A DNA stretch of 64,000 bases. It comes from Nonomuraea thailandensis (lineage in GTDB: Bacteria; Actinomycetota; Actinomycetes; Streptosporangiales; Streptosporangiaceae). Each line of letters starts with the position of its first letter. Position 1 is the stretch's first letter. The translations under genes were made by a program, and so were the position numbers. Shown here piece after piece: positions 24,843-32,698 of the stretch. The stretch spans positions 5,477,501 to 5,541,500 of the forward strand of contig NZ_JAMZEB010000002.1 in NCBI RefSeq assembly GCF_024172165.1, written 5' to 3'. The notes beneath the pieces were generated by a model, which saw only the letters and a list, made by a program, of their open reading frames with translations, had not been told where the DNA came from and made no database searches.

Positions 24843-25852
24843 CCGCGCGGGCGCGGATCGACGTGGATCTTGGGGGCACTCCCCCACTCCGGCCGCCTCC
24901 GCCCCGCCAGCACCAGGGCCGCCTCCTCCAGCGGGACCGTCGCCGCGACGAGCGGCCGCGGATCGACCAGGCCCGAGGCGTACAGCTCGGCGGCGCCCGC
25001 CAGGCCGCCGGAGGCGCTGAGTATCCCGACGGCGGTGATGTCGCCGAGCACGAGCCCGCGCGTGTCGATGTCGCTGCGCTCGGCGGACAGGCCGATGAGG
25101 ACGACGCGGCGGCCCGGCTCGACGGCCTCCACGGCGAGCGCGGGTGAGCCGCGCCCGTTCGAGGCGTCGATGACCCCGTCGAACGTCAGCTCGGGGCGGC
25201 CGGTCCAGGTGCGGGTGAAGCCGAGGGAACGGGCGAAGTCCAGCGCGGGCCCGGGCAGGCCGAGCAGGTGCACCTCGACGCCGCGCGCCGCCGCCGTCAG
25301 CGCCGCCAGCAGGCCGATCGTGCCCGGCCCGATCACCAGCAGCCGCTCCCCCGGGCCGAGGGCGGCGGCGTCCACGGCCCGCAGCGCGTTCCCGCCGGGC
25401 TCCACCAGCGCGCCCAGCACGGGATCGACGGCGCCGGGCAGGGGCTGCAAGGCGCGGACGGGCACGGGAAGCCGCTCGGCGAGCGCGCCCGGCCAGCCGT
25501 TGCGGATGCCGATCTCGTACCGGCCGGCGCACAGGTGCTGCCTGCCGCCGAGGCAGCGCGCGCAGCCCCCGCAGCCGAGCATGGTGTCGCCGGTGACGCG
25601 GCGGCCGAGCCAGGCCGGGTCGACCCCGTCGCCGGCCTCGCGCACCACCCCGGCCCACTCGTGCCCGATGCGCACGGGGTAGCGGGCCTCGCCGGTGCGC
25701 AGGTACGTCATCGCGCCCGAGTAGAACTCCATGTCCGTCCCGCACACGCCGGCCCGCTCGACCTCGACGACCACCTCGCCGGGGCCGGGCACGGGCGGCT
25801 CGACCTCCTGGACCTCCGCACGTCCAGGACCCGTGATGACGAAGGCACGCAT
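24839..25852 (-). CDS. Zinc-dependent alcohol/polyol dehydrogenase (MDR family)
   Basis: The 337-residue protein has the catalytic-zinc motifs GVCGTDM (Cys about 37) and GHEWAGVV, and the structural-zinc lobe with four Cys in CGGCARCLGGRQHLC. The coenzyme-binding segment GPGTIGLL follows. These mark threonine/sorbitol-dehydrogenase-like MDR enzymes that oxidise a secondary alcohol with NAD(P). Substrate cannot be assigned. Start at ATG 25852 (MRAFVITGPG) fits the family's usual N-terminus; the ribosome site GGGAGAGGG is rather far upstream (13 nt), so an alternative start is possible. Monocistronic. Confidence 0.88.
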   Translation of the reverse strand: MRAFVITGPGRAEVQEVEPPVPGPGEVVVEVERAGVCGTDMEFYSGAMTYLRTGEARYPVRIGHEWAGVVREAGDGVDPAWLGRRVTGDTMLGCGGCARCLGGRQHLCAGRYEIGIRNGWPGALAERLPVPVRALQPLPGAVDPVLGALVEPGGNALRAVDAAALGPGERLLVIGPGTIGLLAALTAAARGVEVHLLGLPGPALDFARSLGFTRTWTGRPELTFDGVIDASNGRGSPALAVEAVEPGRRVVLIGLSAERSDIDTRGLVLGDITAVGILSASGGLAGAAELYASGLVDPRPLVAATVPLEEAALVLAGRRRPEWGSAPKIHVDPRPRG

Positions 25853-25964
25853 GATCGCGACGTTACCCTCTCCCCCGTGCCCGCCGCGCTTCCCGCGGCG
25901 GCCCGTCTGGTGCAAGGTGGGAGGGAACCTCGTGGTTGCCAGAACCGGCCGGAGAGGAATCCAC

Positions 25965-26156
25965 ATGCACGCGAACGTCGGTGACCTGCTGATCATCCAC
26001 GGTCACGTGGTCGGCCAGGGAGACAGGAAGGCCGAGATCGTCGAGGTCCGGGGCCCTGGCGGCACGCCCCCGTACCTCGTGCGTTACGACGACGGCCACG
26101 AGCAGCTCGTCTACCCCGGGCCCGACTCCTTCGTCGAGCCGGCCGGGCCGCAGTAG
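25965..26156 (+). CDS. DUF1918 protein
   Basis: The 63-residue protein matches the DUF1918 pattern: VGDLLIIHGHVVGQGDRKAEIVEVRG, then PPYLVRYDDGHEQLVYPGPDSFV. DUF1918 is a small SH3-like barrel common in actinomycetes, of unknown role. ATG 25965 is preceded by GGAGAGGAA. It is divergent from the zinc dehydrogenase and convergent with the Phd-like gene (13-bp gap). Confidence 0.88.
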   Translation: MHANVGDLLIIHGHVVGQGDRKAEIVEVRGPGGTPPYLVRYDDGHEQLVYPGPDSFVEPAGPQ

Positions 26157-26169
26157 GCCCCGGGCGGGC

Positions 26170-26694
26170 TCAGTGCGCCAGCGACCGCAGCGCCGTGGCG
26201 GCGTCCCGGCCTGATCCGGCCGCGACCTCGTTGCCGTCCCCGTCGCGGGCGATGGCGGTGATCCCGTCCACCGGGCCCCTGGCCAGCGTGATCGTGTGCC
26301 CCCGCGCCAGCAGCGTGTCCGCGTCGGGGCCGCGCCGGGCGGCGGGCCGCTCCAGCAGGCGCGGGGCCGCGATCAGGGCGGCGACCGGGGTGCGGTGGCG
26401 GGTGAGCAGCACGGGGCCCTCGTCGTACGGGCCGGCGGTCTGGCGCACCAGGTCGCCGAGCCTGCCGCGGGCCGTCGAGAGCGAGACCACCGGCAGGCCG
26501 CTGAGCAGGCCGTACACCTCCGACAGCGGGATGAGCGCGGCCCACTCGTATCGCTCGCGGGTGATCAGCGTGGTGGTGCCGCTCCTGGCCGCCCGGATGA
26601 GGGAGCCCCACTGGGCGCGTGCCTCCTCCACTCCGACGGGCGCGCCGAAACGGTCACGCAGCGCTTCGTAGGCGGCCGGATCCGTGTTGATCAT
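26170..26694 (-). CDS. Tandem Phd/YefM-type antitoxin-like protein without adjacent toxin
   Basis: The 174-residue protein contains two Phd-like modules: residues about 17-58 (VEEARAQWGSLIRAARSG, TTLITRERYEWAALIPL) and 68-112 (VSLSTARGRLGDLVRQTA, GPVLLTRHRTPVAALIA). A usual Phd antitoxin is about 80 residues with one module. The C-terminal part has two short repeated beta hairpins (TLARGPVDGITAIARDGDGNE). No Doc, RelE or PIN toxin gene is adjacent; the upstream neighbour is a divergent GNAT gene and the downstream one DUF1918. ATG 26694 chosen as the start of the module. A perfect inverted repeat just upstream could be its autoregulatory operator. Confidence 0.75.
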   Translation of the reverse strand: MINTDPAAYEALRDRFGAPVGVEEARAQWGSLIRAARSGTTTLITRERYEWAALIPLSEVYGLLSGLPVVSLSTARGRLGDLVRQTAGPYDEGPVLLTRHRTPVAALIAAPRLLERPAARRGPDADTLLARGHTITLARGPVDGITAIARDGDGNEVAAGSGRDAATALRSLAH

Positions 26695-26703
26695 GCCAGA
26701 ATC

Positions 26704-26717
26704 GTAAGCCGCCTTAC
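26704..26717. promoter_or_regulatory. Inverted repeat upstream of the double-Phd gene
   Basis: GTAAG-CCGC-CTTAC, perfect 5-bp arms with 4-bp spacer, begins 9 bp before the ATG of the Phd-like gene. Phd/YefM proteins repress their own promoters by binding such short palindromes, so autoregulation is a family-based inference. Confidence 0.5.
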
Positions 26718-26798
26718 AAAACTTCGGCAACCCGTCCCGCCTTCTCGGCGGCCGAAAACCGGTCGAACGGCCTCAGAGGCACCGAATAGGGTTTCCTG

Positions 26799-27344
26799 GT
26801 GCACAGCTACCTGGAGACCGACCGGCTGATCCTGCGCCGCTTCGCCGAGTCCGACGCGGACGACCTGTTCCACCTGCACAACGACCCCGAGGTGATGCGG
26901 TACCTCAACGGGGGCAAGCCGACCCCGCGCGAGGTGATCCTGGAGCGGACCGTGCCCAGGTTCGTGAGCGGCGGCTTCTTCGCCGCCCAGGAGCGGCGGT
27001 CCGGCGAGTTCCTCGGCTGGTTCCACCTGCGCCCGGCCGAGGGCGGGCCCGAGGAGGAGCCCGAGCTGGGCTACCGGCTGCACAAGGCGGCCTGGGGCCG
27101 GGGGTACGCCACCGAGGGCTCCCTCGCGCTGATCGACAAGGCGTTCGCCGAGCTGGGCGCCCGGCGCGTGTTCGCCCAGACGATGGCGGTGAACGTCGGC
27201 TCGCGGCGGGTGATGGAGAAGTGCGGGCTCCGGTTCGTACGCCCCTTCCGCCTGGACTGGCCCGAGCCGATCGAGGGCTCCGAGCACGGCGAGGTCGAGT
27301 ACGAGCTGCTGCGCGCCGATTGGGAGGCCGCCCGCAGGCGCTGA
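26799..27344 (+). CDS. GNAT N-acetyltransferase, RimJ/RimL type
   Basis: The 181-residue protein has the Acetyltransf_3 layout: LETDRLILRRFAESDADDLF at the N-terminus, LGYRLHKAAWGRGYATEGSLALIDKAF as the acetyl-CoA-binding motif A region (about 90-116), and VFAQTMAVNVGSRRVMEKCGLRFVR near the end. Such enzymes acetylate protein N-termini or small amines and are also frequent in resistance. GTG start at 26799. Downstream, only 40 bp separate it from the SDR gene, but a palindromic operator lies between, so the SDR probably has its own promoter. Confidence 0.9.
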   Translation: MHSYLETDRLILRRFAESDADDLFHLHNDPEVMRYLNGGKPTPREVILERTVPRFVSGGFFAAQERRSGEFLGWFHLRPAEGGPEEEPELGYRLHKAAWGRGYATEGSLALIDKAFAELGARRVFAQTMAVNVGSRRVMEKCGLRFVRPFRLDWPEPIEGSEHGEVEYELLRADWEAARRR

Positions 27345-27352
27345 GCCTGGTG

Positions 27353-27369
27353 CACTGGTCGGACCAGTG
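27353..27369 (+). promoter_or_regulatory. FCD/GntR-type operator in front of the SDR gene
   Basis: CACTGGTCGGACCAGTG is a perfect 17-bp palindrome (8+1+8). It contains TGGT-N3-ACCA, the form bound by FCD-type GntR regulators such as PdhR and LldR. It shares the 15-bp core ACTGGTCGGACCAGT with the site at 37650-37666. It ends 16 bp before the SDR ATG; a TAGGGT hexamer at 27372-27377 could be a minus-10 for a leaderless or near-leaderless transcript. Confidence 0.75.
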
Positions 27370-27384
27370 GTTAGGGTGCGTCGT

Positions 27385-28146
27385 ATGGGATATGACGCGC
27401 TGTTCCGCCTGGACGGGCGGCGGGCCGTGGTGATCGGCGCAGGAAGCGGGATCGGCAGGGAGGCGGCGCTGGCGCTGGCCGCGCACGGCGCCTCGGTCGT
27501 GTGCGCCGACCGCGACCTGCCCGCCGCCCGGGAGACCGCCACGGGCTGCGGCGGCGACGCCCGGCTGCTCGACGTGCTGGACGCCGGCGCGGTGCGCGCG
27601 CTGGCCGGGGAAGAGCCGGCCGACGTGCTGGTGTTCACCGCGGCCACGAACGTGCGCAAGCGGCTGCTCGACTACTCGGGCGAGGAGTTCGACCGGGTGG
27701 TGGGGCTGAACCTGCGGGCCTCCTTCGACGTGGTGCGCGCGTTCGGCGCGGGCATGGTCGAGCGGGGCCGCGGCTCGATCATCGGCTTCGCCTCCATCAG
27801 GGCCTCGGTCACCGAGCCGGGGCAGAGCGTGTACTCGGCCACGAAGGCCGGGCTGGTGCAGCTCCTGCGCACGGCCGCCGCCGAGTTCGGGCCGCACGGG
27901 GTGCGGGTGAACGCCATCGCGCCCGGCGTGGTGGAGACGCCGCTGACGAGACAGATCAAGGAAGATCCCGGCTGGTACGCCGCCTACGCCGCCAAGAGCG
28001 CGCTCGGCCGGTGGGCCACGGCGGACGAGCTCGCCGGAGCCGTGGTCTACCTGGCAGGAGACGCGGCGAGCTTCGTGACCGGCTCCGTGTTGTACGTGGA
28101 CGGCGGCTGGACCGCCGTGGACGGCCGTTTCGATCCGCCGAATTGA
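27385..28146 (+). CDS. Short-chain dehydrogenase/reductase of the distal GntR regulon
   Basis: The 253-residue classical SDR has the cofactor motif GAGSGIG at 18-24, NAG-equivalent AAT (86-88), catalytic Ser near 137-141 and YSATK with Tyr150 and Lys154, and the C-terminal ASFVTGSVLYVDGGW. It should oxidise or reduce a hydroxyl/keto group with NAD(P). The start at ATG 27385 sits directly after the palindrome also found at the peptide-transporter promoter near 37.6 kb, so its substrate is likely an intermediate of that pathway, for example an alcohol or amino-alcohol-derived carbonyl; this is inference. Asp residues after the second strand (CADRD at 40-44) favour NAD over NADP. Confidence 0.92.
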   Translation: MGYDALFRLDGRRAVVIGAGSGIGREAALALAAHGASVVCADRDLPAARETATGCGGDARLLDVLDAGAVRALAGEEPADVLVFTAATNVRKRLLDYSGEEFDRVVGLNLRASFDVVRAFGAGMVERGRGSIIGFASIRASVTEPGQSVYSATKAGLVQLLRTAAAEFGPHGVRVNAIAPGVVETPLTRQIKEDPGWYAAYAAKSALGRWATADELAGAVVYLAGDAASFVTGSVLYVDGGWTAVDGRFDPPN

Positions 28147-28204
28147 GGCGAATACTTCCGACCGAATAGGGCAGCGGGCACGGGTCCCAGGAAAGGAGGG
28201 ACCC

Positions 28205-28792
28205 ATGAGAACAGCACGGAAGTTAGCACCCGCGGGCCTCGCGGCCGTGCTGGCACTGACCATGACCCCGACCGCCGCCCAGGCCCAGGCCCAGGCGGCA
28301 CCCCAGGGCGTCTCCCAGACGACCGGGCGTACCGTCGCCGGCACCGGCGCGTGGAGCGCGGCGTTGCACGCCGCACCCCAGGACGTCGCGTACCTGCGGG
28401 CGGCGCACCGTGGCCACCTCGCCGAGATCGAGGCGGGCAAGGCCGCACTGCGCAAGTCCCGTGACCGGGACGTCCGCGGCATCGCCTGGCGGCTGATCCG
28501 CGACCATCGCAGGCTGGACGCGCGCCTGCGCGGGGTCGCCGACCGGCTCGACGTCCGTATCCCGAGTTCCCCCACCGCCGAGCAGCGCCGGGACCTTCGC
28601 GCGGTGCTCTCCAGGTCCGGTCACCGCTTCGACCGCGCCTGGCTGCGGCTCCAGGAGGACGCGCACGAGCGTGCGCTCTGGCTGGGGCAGCGGGAGCTGC
28701 GGCGCGGGCACTCCAACTGGGTGAAGGACCTGGCGCGCGACAGCGCCCCGGTGATCCGCCACCATCTCCGCATGGTTCGCGCGGAGATGTAG
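28205..28792 (+). CDS. Secreted DUF4142 protein
   Basis: The 195-residue protein has a signal peptide (cleavage near AQA at about 28) and a DUF4142 helical bundle (about 58-195: DVAYLRAAHRGHLAEIEAGKAAL, GIAWRLIRDHRRLDARLRGVA, WLRLQEDAHERALWLGQREL). Unlike the paralogue at 12716-13258 it has no lipobox Cys, so it is probably released. AAAGGAGGG lies just upstream of the ATG. It follows the SDR by 58 bp on the same strand and is closed by a strong hairpin. Function unknown. Confidence 0.85.
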   Translation: MRTARKLAPAGLAAVLALTMTPTAAQAQAQAAPQGVSQTTGRTVAGTGAWSAALHAAPQDVAYLRAAHRGHLAEIEAGKAALRKSRDRDVRGIAWRLIRDHRRLDARLRGVADRLDVRIPSSPTAEQRRDLRAVLSRSGHRFDRAWLRLQEDAHERALWLGQRELRRGHSNWVKDLARDSAPVIRHHLRMVRAEM

Positions 28793-28807
28793 CCCGCGTT
28801 CCCTGAT

Positions 28808-28828
28808 CCGACCGGCCCGGCCGGTCGG
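28808..28828. terminator. Bidirectional hairpin terminator between convergent genes
   Basis: CCGACCGGC and GCCGGTCGG form a perfect 9-bp stem with a 3-nt loop, 15 bp past the DUF4142 stop and between it and the convergent aldehyde-dehydrogenase stop at 28957. No T-run. The rest of the 164-bp gap holds GC-rich near-repeats of GGCATCGG(A/G)C but no gene. Confidence 0.65.
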
Positions 28829-28956
28829 CAGCCGTGCCCGGACCCGGCGCCGCCTCGGGAGTTCTCCTCCCGCGAGGCGGCCCGGGCTCCGGGCACCGGC
28901 GCTCTACCGCTCCGGGCATCGGACCCGACGGGCATCGGGCTCTCCGGGCATCGGCT

Positions 28957-30402
28957 CTACGGGCGGATGATCGCCATCCTCGTGACGGTCAGCTCCTCGA
29001 TCGCGAAGCGCGGCCCCTCACGTCCCGCCCCCGAGTCCTTCACCCCTCCGTACGGCATGTTGTCGGCCCTGAACCCCGGCACGTCGTTGACCACCACCCC
29101 GCCCGCCTCGATCCGCTCGATCGCCGCGAAGGCCGTGGCCAGCGAGCGCGTGAACACCGCCGCGTGCAGGCCGTACCTGGACCTGTTGACCGCGGTGACG
29201 GCGGCGTCGAGATCCGCCACCTGGCGTACGCACACGACGGGGCCGAAGATCTCCTCGTCCCAGGCCGCGGCTCCGTCCGGCACGCCGGCCAGCACCGTCG
29301 GCGCGATGGCGCGCCCGTCGCGGTGCCCGCCCGTGACCACGTCGGCCCCGGAGGCGGCGATCCACTCCAGCACGCGGTCCGCGGCGGCCTGGTCGATCAG
29401 CGGGGCGACCCGCGTCTGCGGCAGCCGGGGGTCGCCGACGGCGACGCTCTTGACGCGGTCGGCCAGCAGCGGCAGGAACTCCGCCGCCGCCGGCTCCTCG
29501 ACCAGCACCCGCTGCACGGAGATGCACGCCTGGCCGGAGGCGTAGTAGCCGCCGCGCACGACCGCGTCGGCGGCGGCCTCCAGGTCGGCGTCGGCCGCGA
29601 CCACGAGGGCCGCGTTCGAGCCCAGCTCCAGCAGCACCTTCGTGGGGGCGGCGGCCCGCGCGATGGCGTGGCCCGCGGCGGCGGAGCCGGTGAACGACAC
29701 CGCGCCGATCCGCCGGTCCTCCACCAGCGTGCGGCCGACCTCGACGCCGCCGGTGACGACCTGCACGGCGGCGGGGGGCAGCGCGTCCCTCAGCAGGTGG
29801 ACGAGCCAGAGCGTGGCCAGCGGGGTCGCGGGCGCGGGCTTGACGATCACCGGGCAGCCGGCCGCCACCGCCGGGGCGATCTTGTGGGCGGCCAGGAGGA
29901 GCGGATAGTTGAAGCCGGTGATGCCGACGACGACGCCGATCGGCCGGCGCGTCCAGAACCCGATCAGACCCTCGCCGGACGGCAGCAGGTCGAGCGGCAC
30001 GGTCTCGCCGTGCAGCCTGGCCACCTCCTCGGCGGCGGTGGCGAGCGTCAGGAGGGTCCTGGCGACCTCGACCCGGCAGTCCACCAGCGGCTTGCCGGTC
30101 TCGAGCACGAGCAGCCGCTCGAACTCCTCCCGGTTGTCGCGCAGCGCGTCGTGGCCGCCCATGAGGGCGGCGCGGCGGGCGTGCGAGGGCAGCGCGGCCA
30201 TGGCGGGGGCCGCGGCGAGGGCCTCGTCCACGGCCCTGGCGGCGTGTGCGGCCGTCCCGAGCGGAGCGGCGGCCACCGTGGAGCCGTCGTAGGGGAAGAT
30301 CACGTCGGTGGTGCCGGCGCTCTCCACCCAGCCGGCGCCGATGGGCAGGCCAGTGGGCAGGCCGGTGGGCAGGCCCGTGGGCCAGATCTGGTCGAAGGTC
30401 AT
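28957..30402 (-). CDS. Aldehyde dehydrogenase, last gene of the peptide-catabolism operon
   Basis: The 481-residue NAD(P)-dependent aldehyde dehydrogenase has the catalytic Cys293 (GQACISVQRV) and Glu259 (LLELGSNAALVV), the family's conserved NAD-loop FTGSAAAG at 237-244 and EIFGPV near 387. It oxidises an aldehyde to an acid. Its ATG at 30402 overlaps the stop of the P1 peptidase gene by 4 bp (ATGA), fixing it as the last gene of the operon. The N-terminus carries a short Gly-Leu-Pro-Thr repeat (residues 10-20) encoded by a 12-bp tandem repeat. The semialdehyde of an amino acid or amine released by the two amidases is a reasonable substrate guess. Confidence 0.92.
   Translation of the reverse strand: MTFDQIWPTGLPTGLPTGLPIGAGWVESAGTTDVIFPYDGSTVAAAPLGTAAHAARAVDEALAAAPAMAALPSHARRAALMGGHDALRDNREEFERLLVLETGKPLVDCRVEVARTLLTLATAAEEVARLHGETVPLDLLPSGEGLIGFWTRRPIGVVVGITGFNYPLLLAAHKIAPAVAAGCPVIVKPAPATPLATLWLVHLLRDALPPAAVQVVTGGVEVGRTLVEDRRIGAVSFTGSAAAGHAIARAAAPTKVLLELGSNAALVVAADADLEAAADAVVRGGYYASGQACISVQRVLVEEPAAAEFLPLLADRVKSVAVGDPRLPQTRVAPLIDQAAADRVLEWIAASGADVVTGGHRDGRAIAPTVLAGVPDGAAAWDEEIFGPVVCVRQVADLDAAVTAVNRSRYGLHAAVFTRSLATAFAAIERIEAGGVVVNDVPGFRADNMPYGGVKDSGAGREGPRFAIEELTVTRMAIIRP
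30343..30378. repeat. 12-bp tandem repeat at the aldehyde-dehydrogenase N-terminus
   Basis: Three 12-bp units (GGGCAGGCCAGT and variants) encode repeated Thr-Gly-Leu-Pro on the minus strand, before the conserved domain starts. Confidence 0.85.
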
Positions 30403-31520
30403 GCTCGGCTCCGCAGTGCGCTGGGGAAGACGTCGAGGTAGGCGGGCGCGCCCGCGCGCCCGGTGGCGGCCAGGACGGCCTGCGCCACGGCGCGGCTGAA
30501 CACGTCGGCCGCCGCGGCGAGGACGTCCTGGAACGTGTCCTGGCCGGGGGCGGGGCGGGCGCAGGTGGCCAGGCCGAAGATCGTGTCGCCGTCGGTCATG
30601 GTGTGGGCCGGCCTGATGGCCCTGGCCAGGCCGTCGTGGGCGACGGCGGCCAGCTTGCCGCACTGGGCCTTGGTGAGGGTGCGGTCGGTGGCCACGACGC
30701 CGATCGTGGTGTTGAAGGAGGGCGCGTCGGCCGGTTCCCAGGCGGCGGCCTCCTCCGGGGCCGGGGGGACGAGGTGGTCGAACTCGCCCGGCAGGCCGTA
30801 TGCGGCGCCGGCGAGGGTGGCGTCGCGGTGGTCGAGGACGGAGCCGACGGCGTTCACCACGGCGAGGGCGGCCACGGTGGTGCCGTCGGGGAGCACGGCG
30901 CTCGCGGTGCCCGTCCCGCCGGCCAGGCCGCCCGCCATGGCGCCGGTCCCGGCTCCGACCGATCCTCTCGCCGGTCCCGCGTGACACGCGACGGCGCCGT
31001 CCCCGCCGCCCGCGGCCGCCTCGCCGTCCGGGGCCGGGGTCCTTCTGGGGGAAGGGACGGGAGAGGCGGCGGCGTGCGGGCCGAGGGCGGCGTCGTAGGC
31101 GGCGGCGCCCAGGGCGGCGTCAGGGACGGCGCGGAAGGCGCCGCCGCGGCCGAGGTCGAAGATGACCGCCGCCGGCACGATCGGCACCACCCCGCCCTCC
31201 ACCGGGAACCCCACGCCCGCGTCCGCCAGGCGCGACATCACCCCGCAGGCGGCCCCCAGCCCGAACGCGCTCCCGCCCGACAGCACCACGGCGTGCACCC
31301 GCTCGACCAGGTTGCGCGGGTCCAGCAGCTCCGTCTCCCGTGTCCCGGGGGCGGCGCCGCGCACGTCCACCCCCGCCACCGCGCCGCCGGCGGGCGCCAG
31401 GACGACGGTGGTGCCGGTACGGAAGCCGCCTCCGACGCGCCGGGCGTGCCCCACCCGCAGCCCCGCCACGTCCACCAGCGAGTTCGTCGCCCCGGCCCGC
31501 GGCAGAACGCCGGGCACCAT
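30399..31520 (-). CDS. P1-family peptidase / endo-amidase (DmpA-NylC type), self-cleaving
   Basis: The 373-residue protein is an N-terminal-nucleophile hydrolase of the DmpA/NylC/BapA family. The predicted self-cleavage site is Asn270-Thr271 in SFNTTIGVVATD, so the new N-terminal Thr would be the nucleophile; NylC (6-aminohexanoate-oligomer hydrolase) also cleaves at Asn-Thr, while DmpA uses Gly-Ser. The early motifs ATNSLVDVAGLRVGH and GGSAFGLGA are conserved. An Ala/Gly/Pro-rich insert (about 149-182) interrupts the core. Members hydrolyse beta-peptides, D-amino esters or nylon oligomers. Its ATG overlaps the M20 gene stop by 1 bp. No signal peptide, so it acts on imported substrate. Confidence 0.9.
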   Translation of the reverse strand: MVPGVLPRAGATNSLVDVAGLRVGHARRVGGGFRTGTTVVLAPAGGAVAGVDVRGAAPGTRETELLDPRNLVERVHAVVLSGGSAFGLGAACGVMSRLADAGVGFPVEGGVVPIVPAAVIFDLGRGGAFRAVPDAALGAAAYDAALGPHAAASPVPSPRRTPAPDGEAAAGGGDGAVACHAGPARGSVGAGTGAMAGGLAGGTGTASAVLPDGTTVAALAVVNAVGSVLDHRDATLAGAAYGLPGEFDHLVPPAPEEAAAWEPADAPSFNTTIGVVATDRTLTKAQCGKLAAVAHDGLARAIRPAHTMTDGDTIFGLATCARPAPGQDTFQDVLAAAADVFSRAVAQAVLAATGRAGAPAYLDVFPSALRSRA

Positions 31521-32698
31521 CAGTACTCCCTGGTCAGGAACCGCCTGGCGGCCTCGGCGAACACCCGCGTGCACCGCACGATCTCCGCCACCTCCACGAA
31601 CTCGTCGGCCTGGTGCGCGATCCACTTCCCGCCGGGCCCGTACACCACGGACGGCACCCCGCCCCAGTGCGTCAGCACGGTCCCGTCGGTCGTGCCCGGC
31701 ACCCCGCCGTACACCGGCTCCTCGCCCGTCACGGCGCGGTGGGCGGCGGCCAGCGCGGCGACCACGGGGTCGGACCGGGGCACGTCCACGGGCGGCCGGT
31801 CCACCAGCACCGACACCTCCACCGAGATCCCGTCCGCGGCGGCCAGGGCTGCCACCCGGTCGGCGATCTCCTTGTGCTCGGCGCCCGGCACGGTGCGCAC
31901 GTCCACGAAGACGGAGGCGACGGCCGGGATCACGTTGACCTGCTCCTCGGAGCCGGCGGCCAGGACGGTCGGCGTCACGTACACCTCGCCGAGGTGCTCG
32001 TGCGCCGGATGGCGCCGCTGGAGCTCATCCTGCAGCGACCGCAGCCCGGTCAGCAGGGTGCCGGCGGCGGCGATGGGGTTGCGGCCGTGCTGGGGCATCG
32101 CGCCGTGCGCCATCCGGCCGTGCAGGTCCACGCGCAGCCGCAGCGCGCCCTTGGCCACGGCGCAGATCTCGCCCGCCTCGGGCTCGGCGACGATCGCCCC
32201 GTCCACGTCCGCGGCCAGGCCGGAGGAGACGAAGTGGTGCGCGCCGAGCATGAGGCCCTCCTCGTCGGCCAGCGCGCACACCTTGATCCGGCCCGGGAAC
32301 GTTCCCGCGAGCTGCAGGGCGCGGGTGGCGTAGAGGGTGGCGGCCAGGCCCGACTTCATGTCGGCGCTGCCCCGCCCCCACAGCCTGCCGTCGCGGATCT
32401 CGCCGCCGAACGGGTCCACGGTCCACGAGGACAGGTCGCCCTCGGTGACGACGTCCGTGTGGCCCTCGAACATGAGGGTCGGCCCGGGCCCGCCGCCGCC
32501 CTCGACGACGGCGACCACGTTCGGGCGGCCGGGCGCGGCCTCGTACACGACGGGGTCCCAGCCCCACTCCCGCATCCGCGCCTCGACGAGGTCGGCGGCG
32601 GGCTGCTCGCAGCGGCCGCGCGCCGGGTCGTTGGTGCTGGGGATGCGGACCAGCGCCTGCGTGAACTCCACCACTCCATCGGCGTCGACTTCGATCAC
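31520..32698 (-). CDS. M20-family metallo-amidohydrolase (ArgE/DapE-like)
   Basis: The 392-residue enzyme has the di-zinc residues of the M20 family: His80 and Asp82 (FEGHTD), bridging Asp113 (GSADMKSG), catalytic Glu146-Glu147 (ADEEG) and the C-terminal IAHQADE histidine. The dimerisation domain lies at about 175-290 (KGALRLRVDLHGRMAHGAMPQHGRNP). Family members remove acyl groups from amino acids or cleave dipeptides. GTG 32698 overlaps the OppF stop by 4 bp, so it belongs to the transporter operon and probably hydrolyses the imported compound before or after the P1 amidase acts. Confidence 0.92.
   Translation of the reverse strand: MIEVDADGVVEFTQALVRIPSTNDPARGRCEQPAADLVEARMREWGWDPVVYEAAPGRPNVVAVVEGGGGPGPTLMFEGHTDVVTEGDLSSWTVDPFGGEIRDGRLWGRGSADMKSGLAATLYATRALQLAGTFPGRIKVCALADEEGLMLGAHHFVSSGLAADVDGAIVAEPEAGEICAVAKGALRLRVDLHGRMAHGAMPQHGRNPIAAAGTLLTGLRSLQDELQRRHPAHEHLGEVYVTPTVLAAGSEEQVNVIPAVASVFVDVRTVPGAEHKEIADRVAALAAADGISVEVSVLVDRPPVDVPRSDPVVAALAAAHRAVTGEEPVYGGVPGTTDGTVLTHWGGVPSVVYGPGGKWIAHQADEFVEVAEIVRCTRVFAEAARRFLTREY

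Noticed and set aside
26170-27344. Phd-like gene plus GNAT gene as a toxin-antitoxin pair
   Set aside because: The genes are divergent, the GNAT is RimJ/RimL-like, and GNAT toxins normally pair with ribbon-helix-helix antitoxins.
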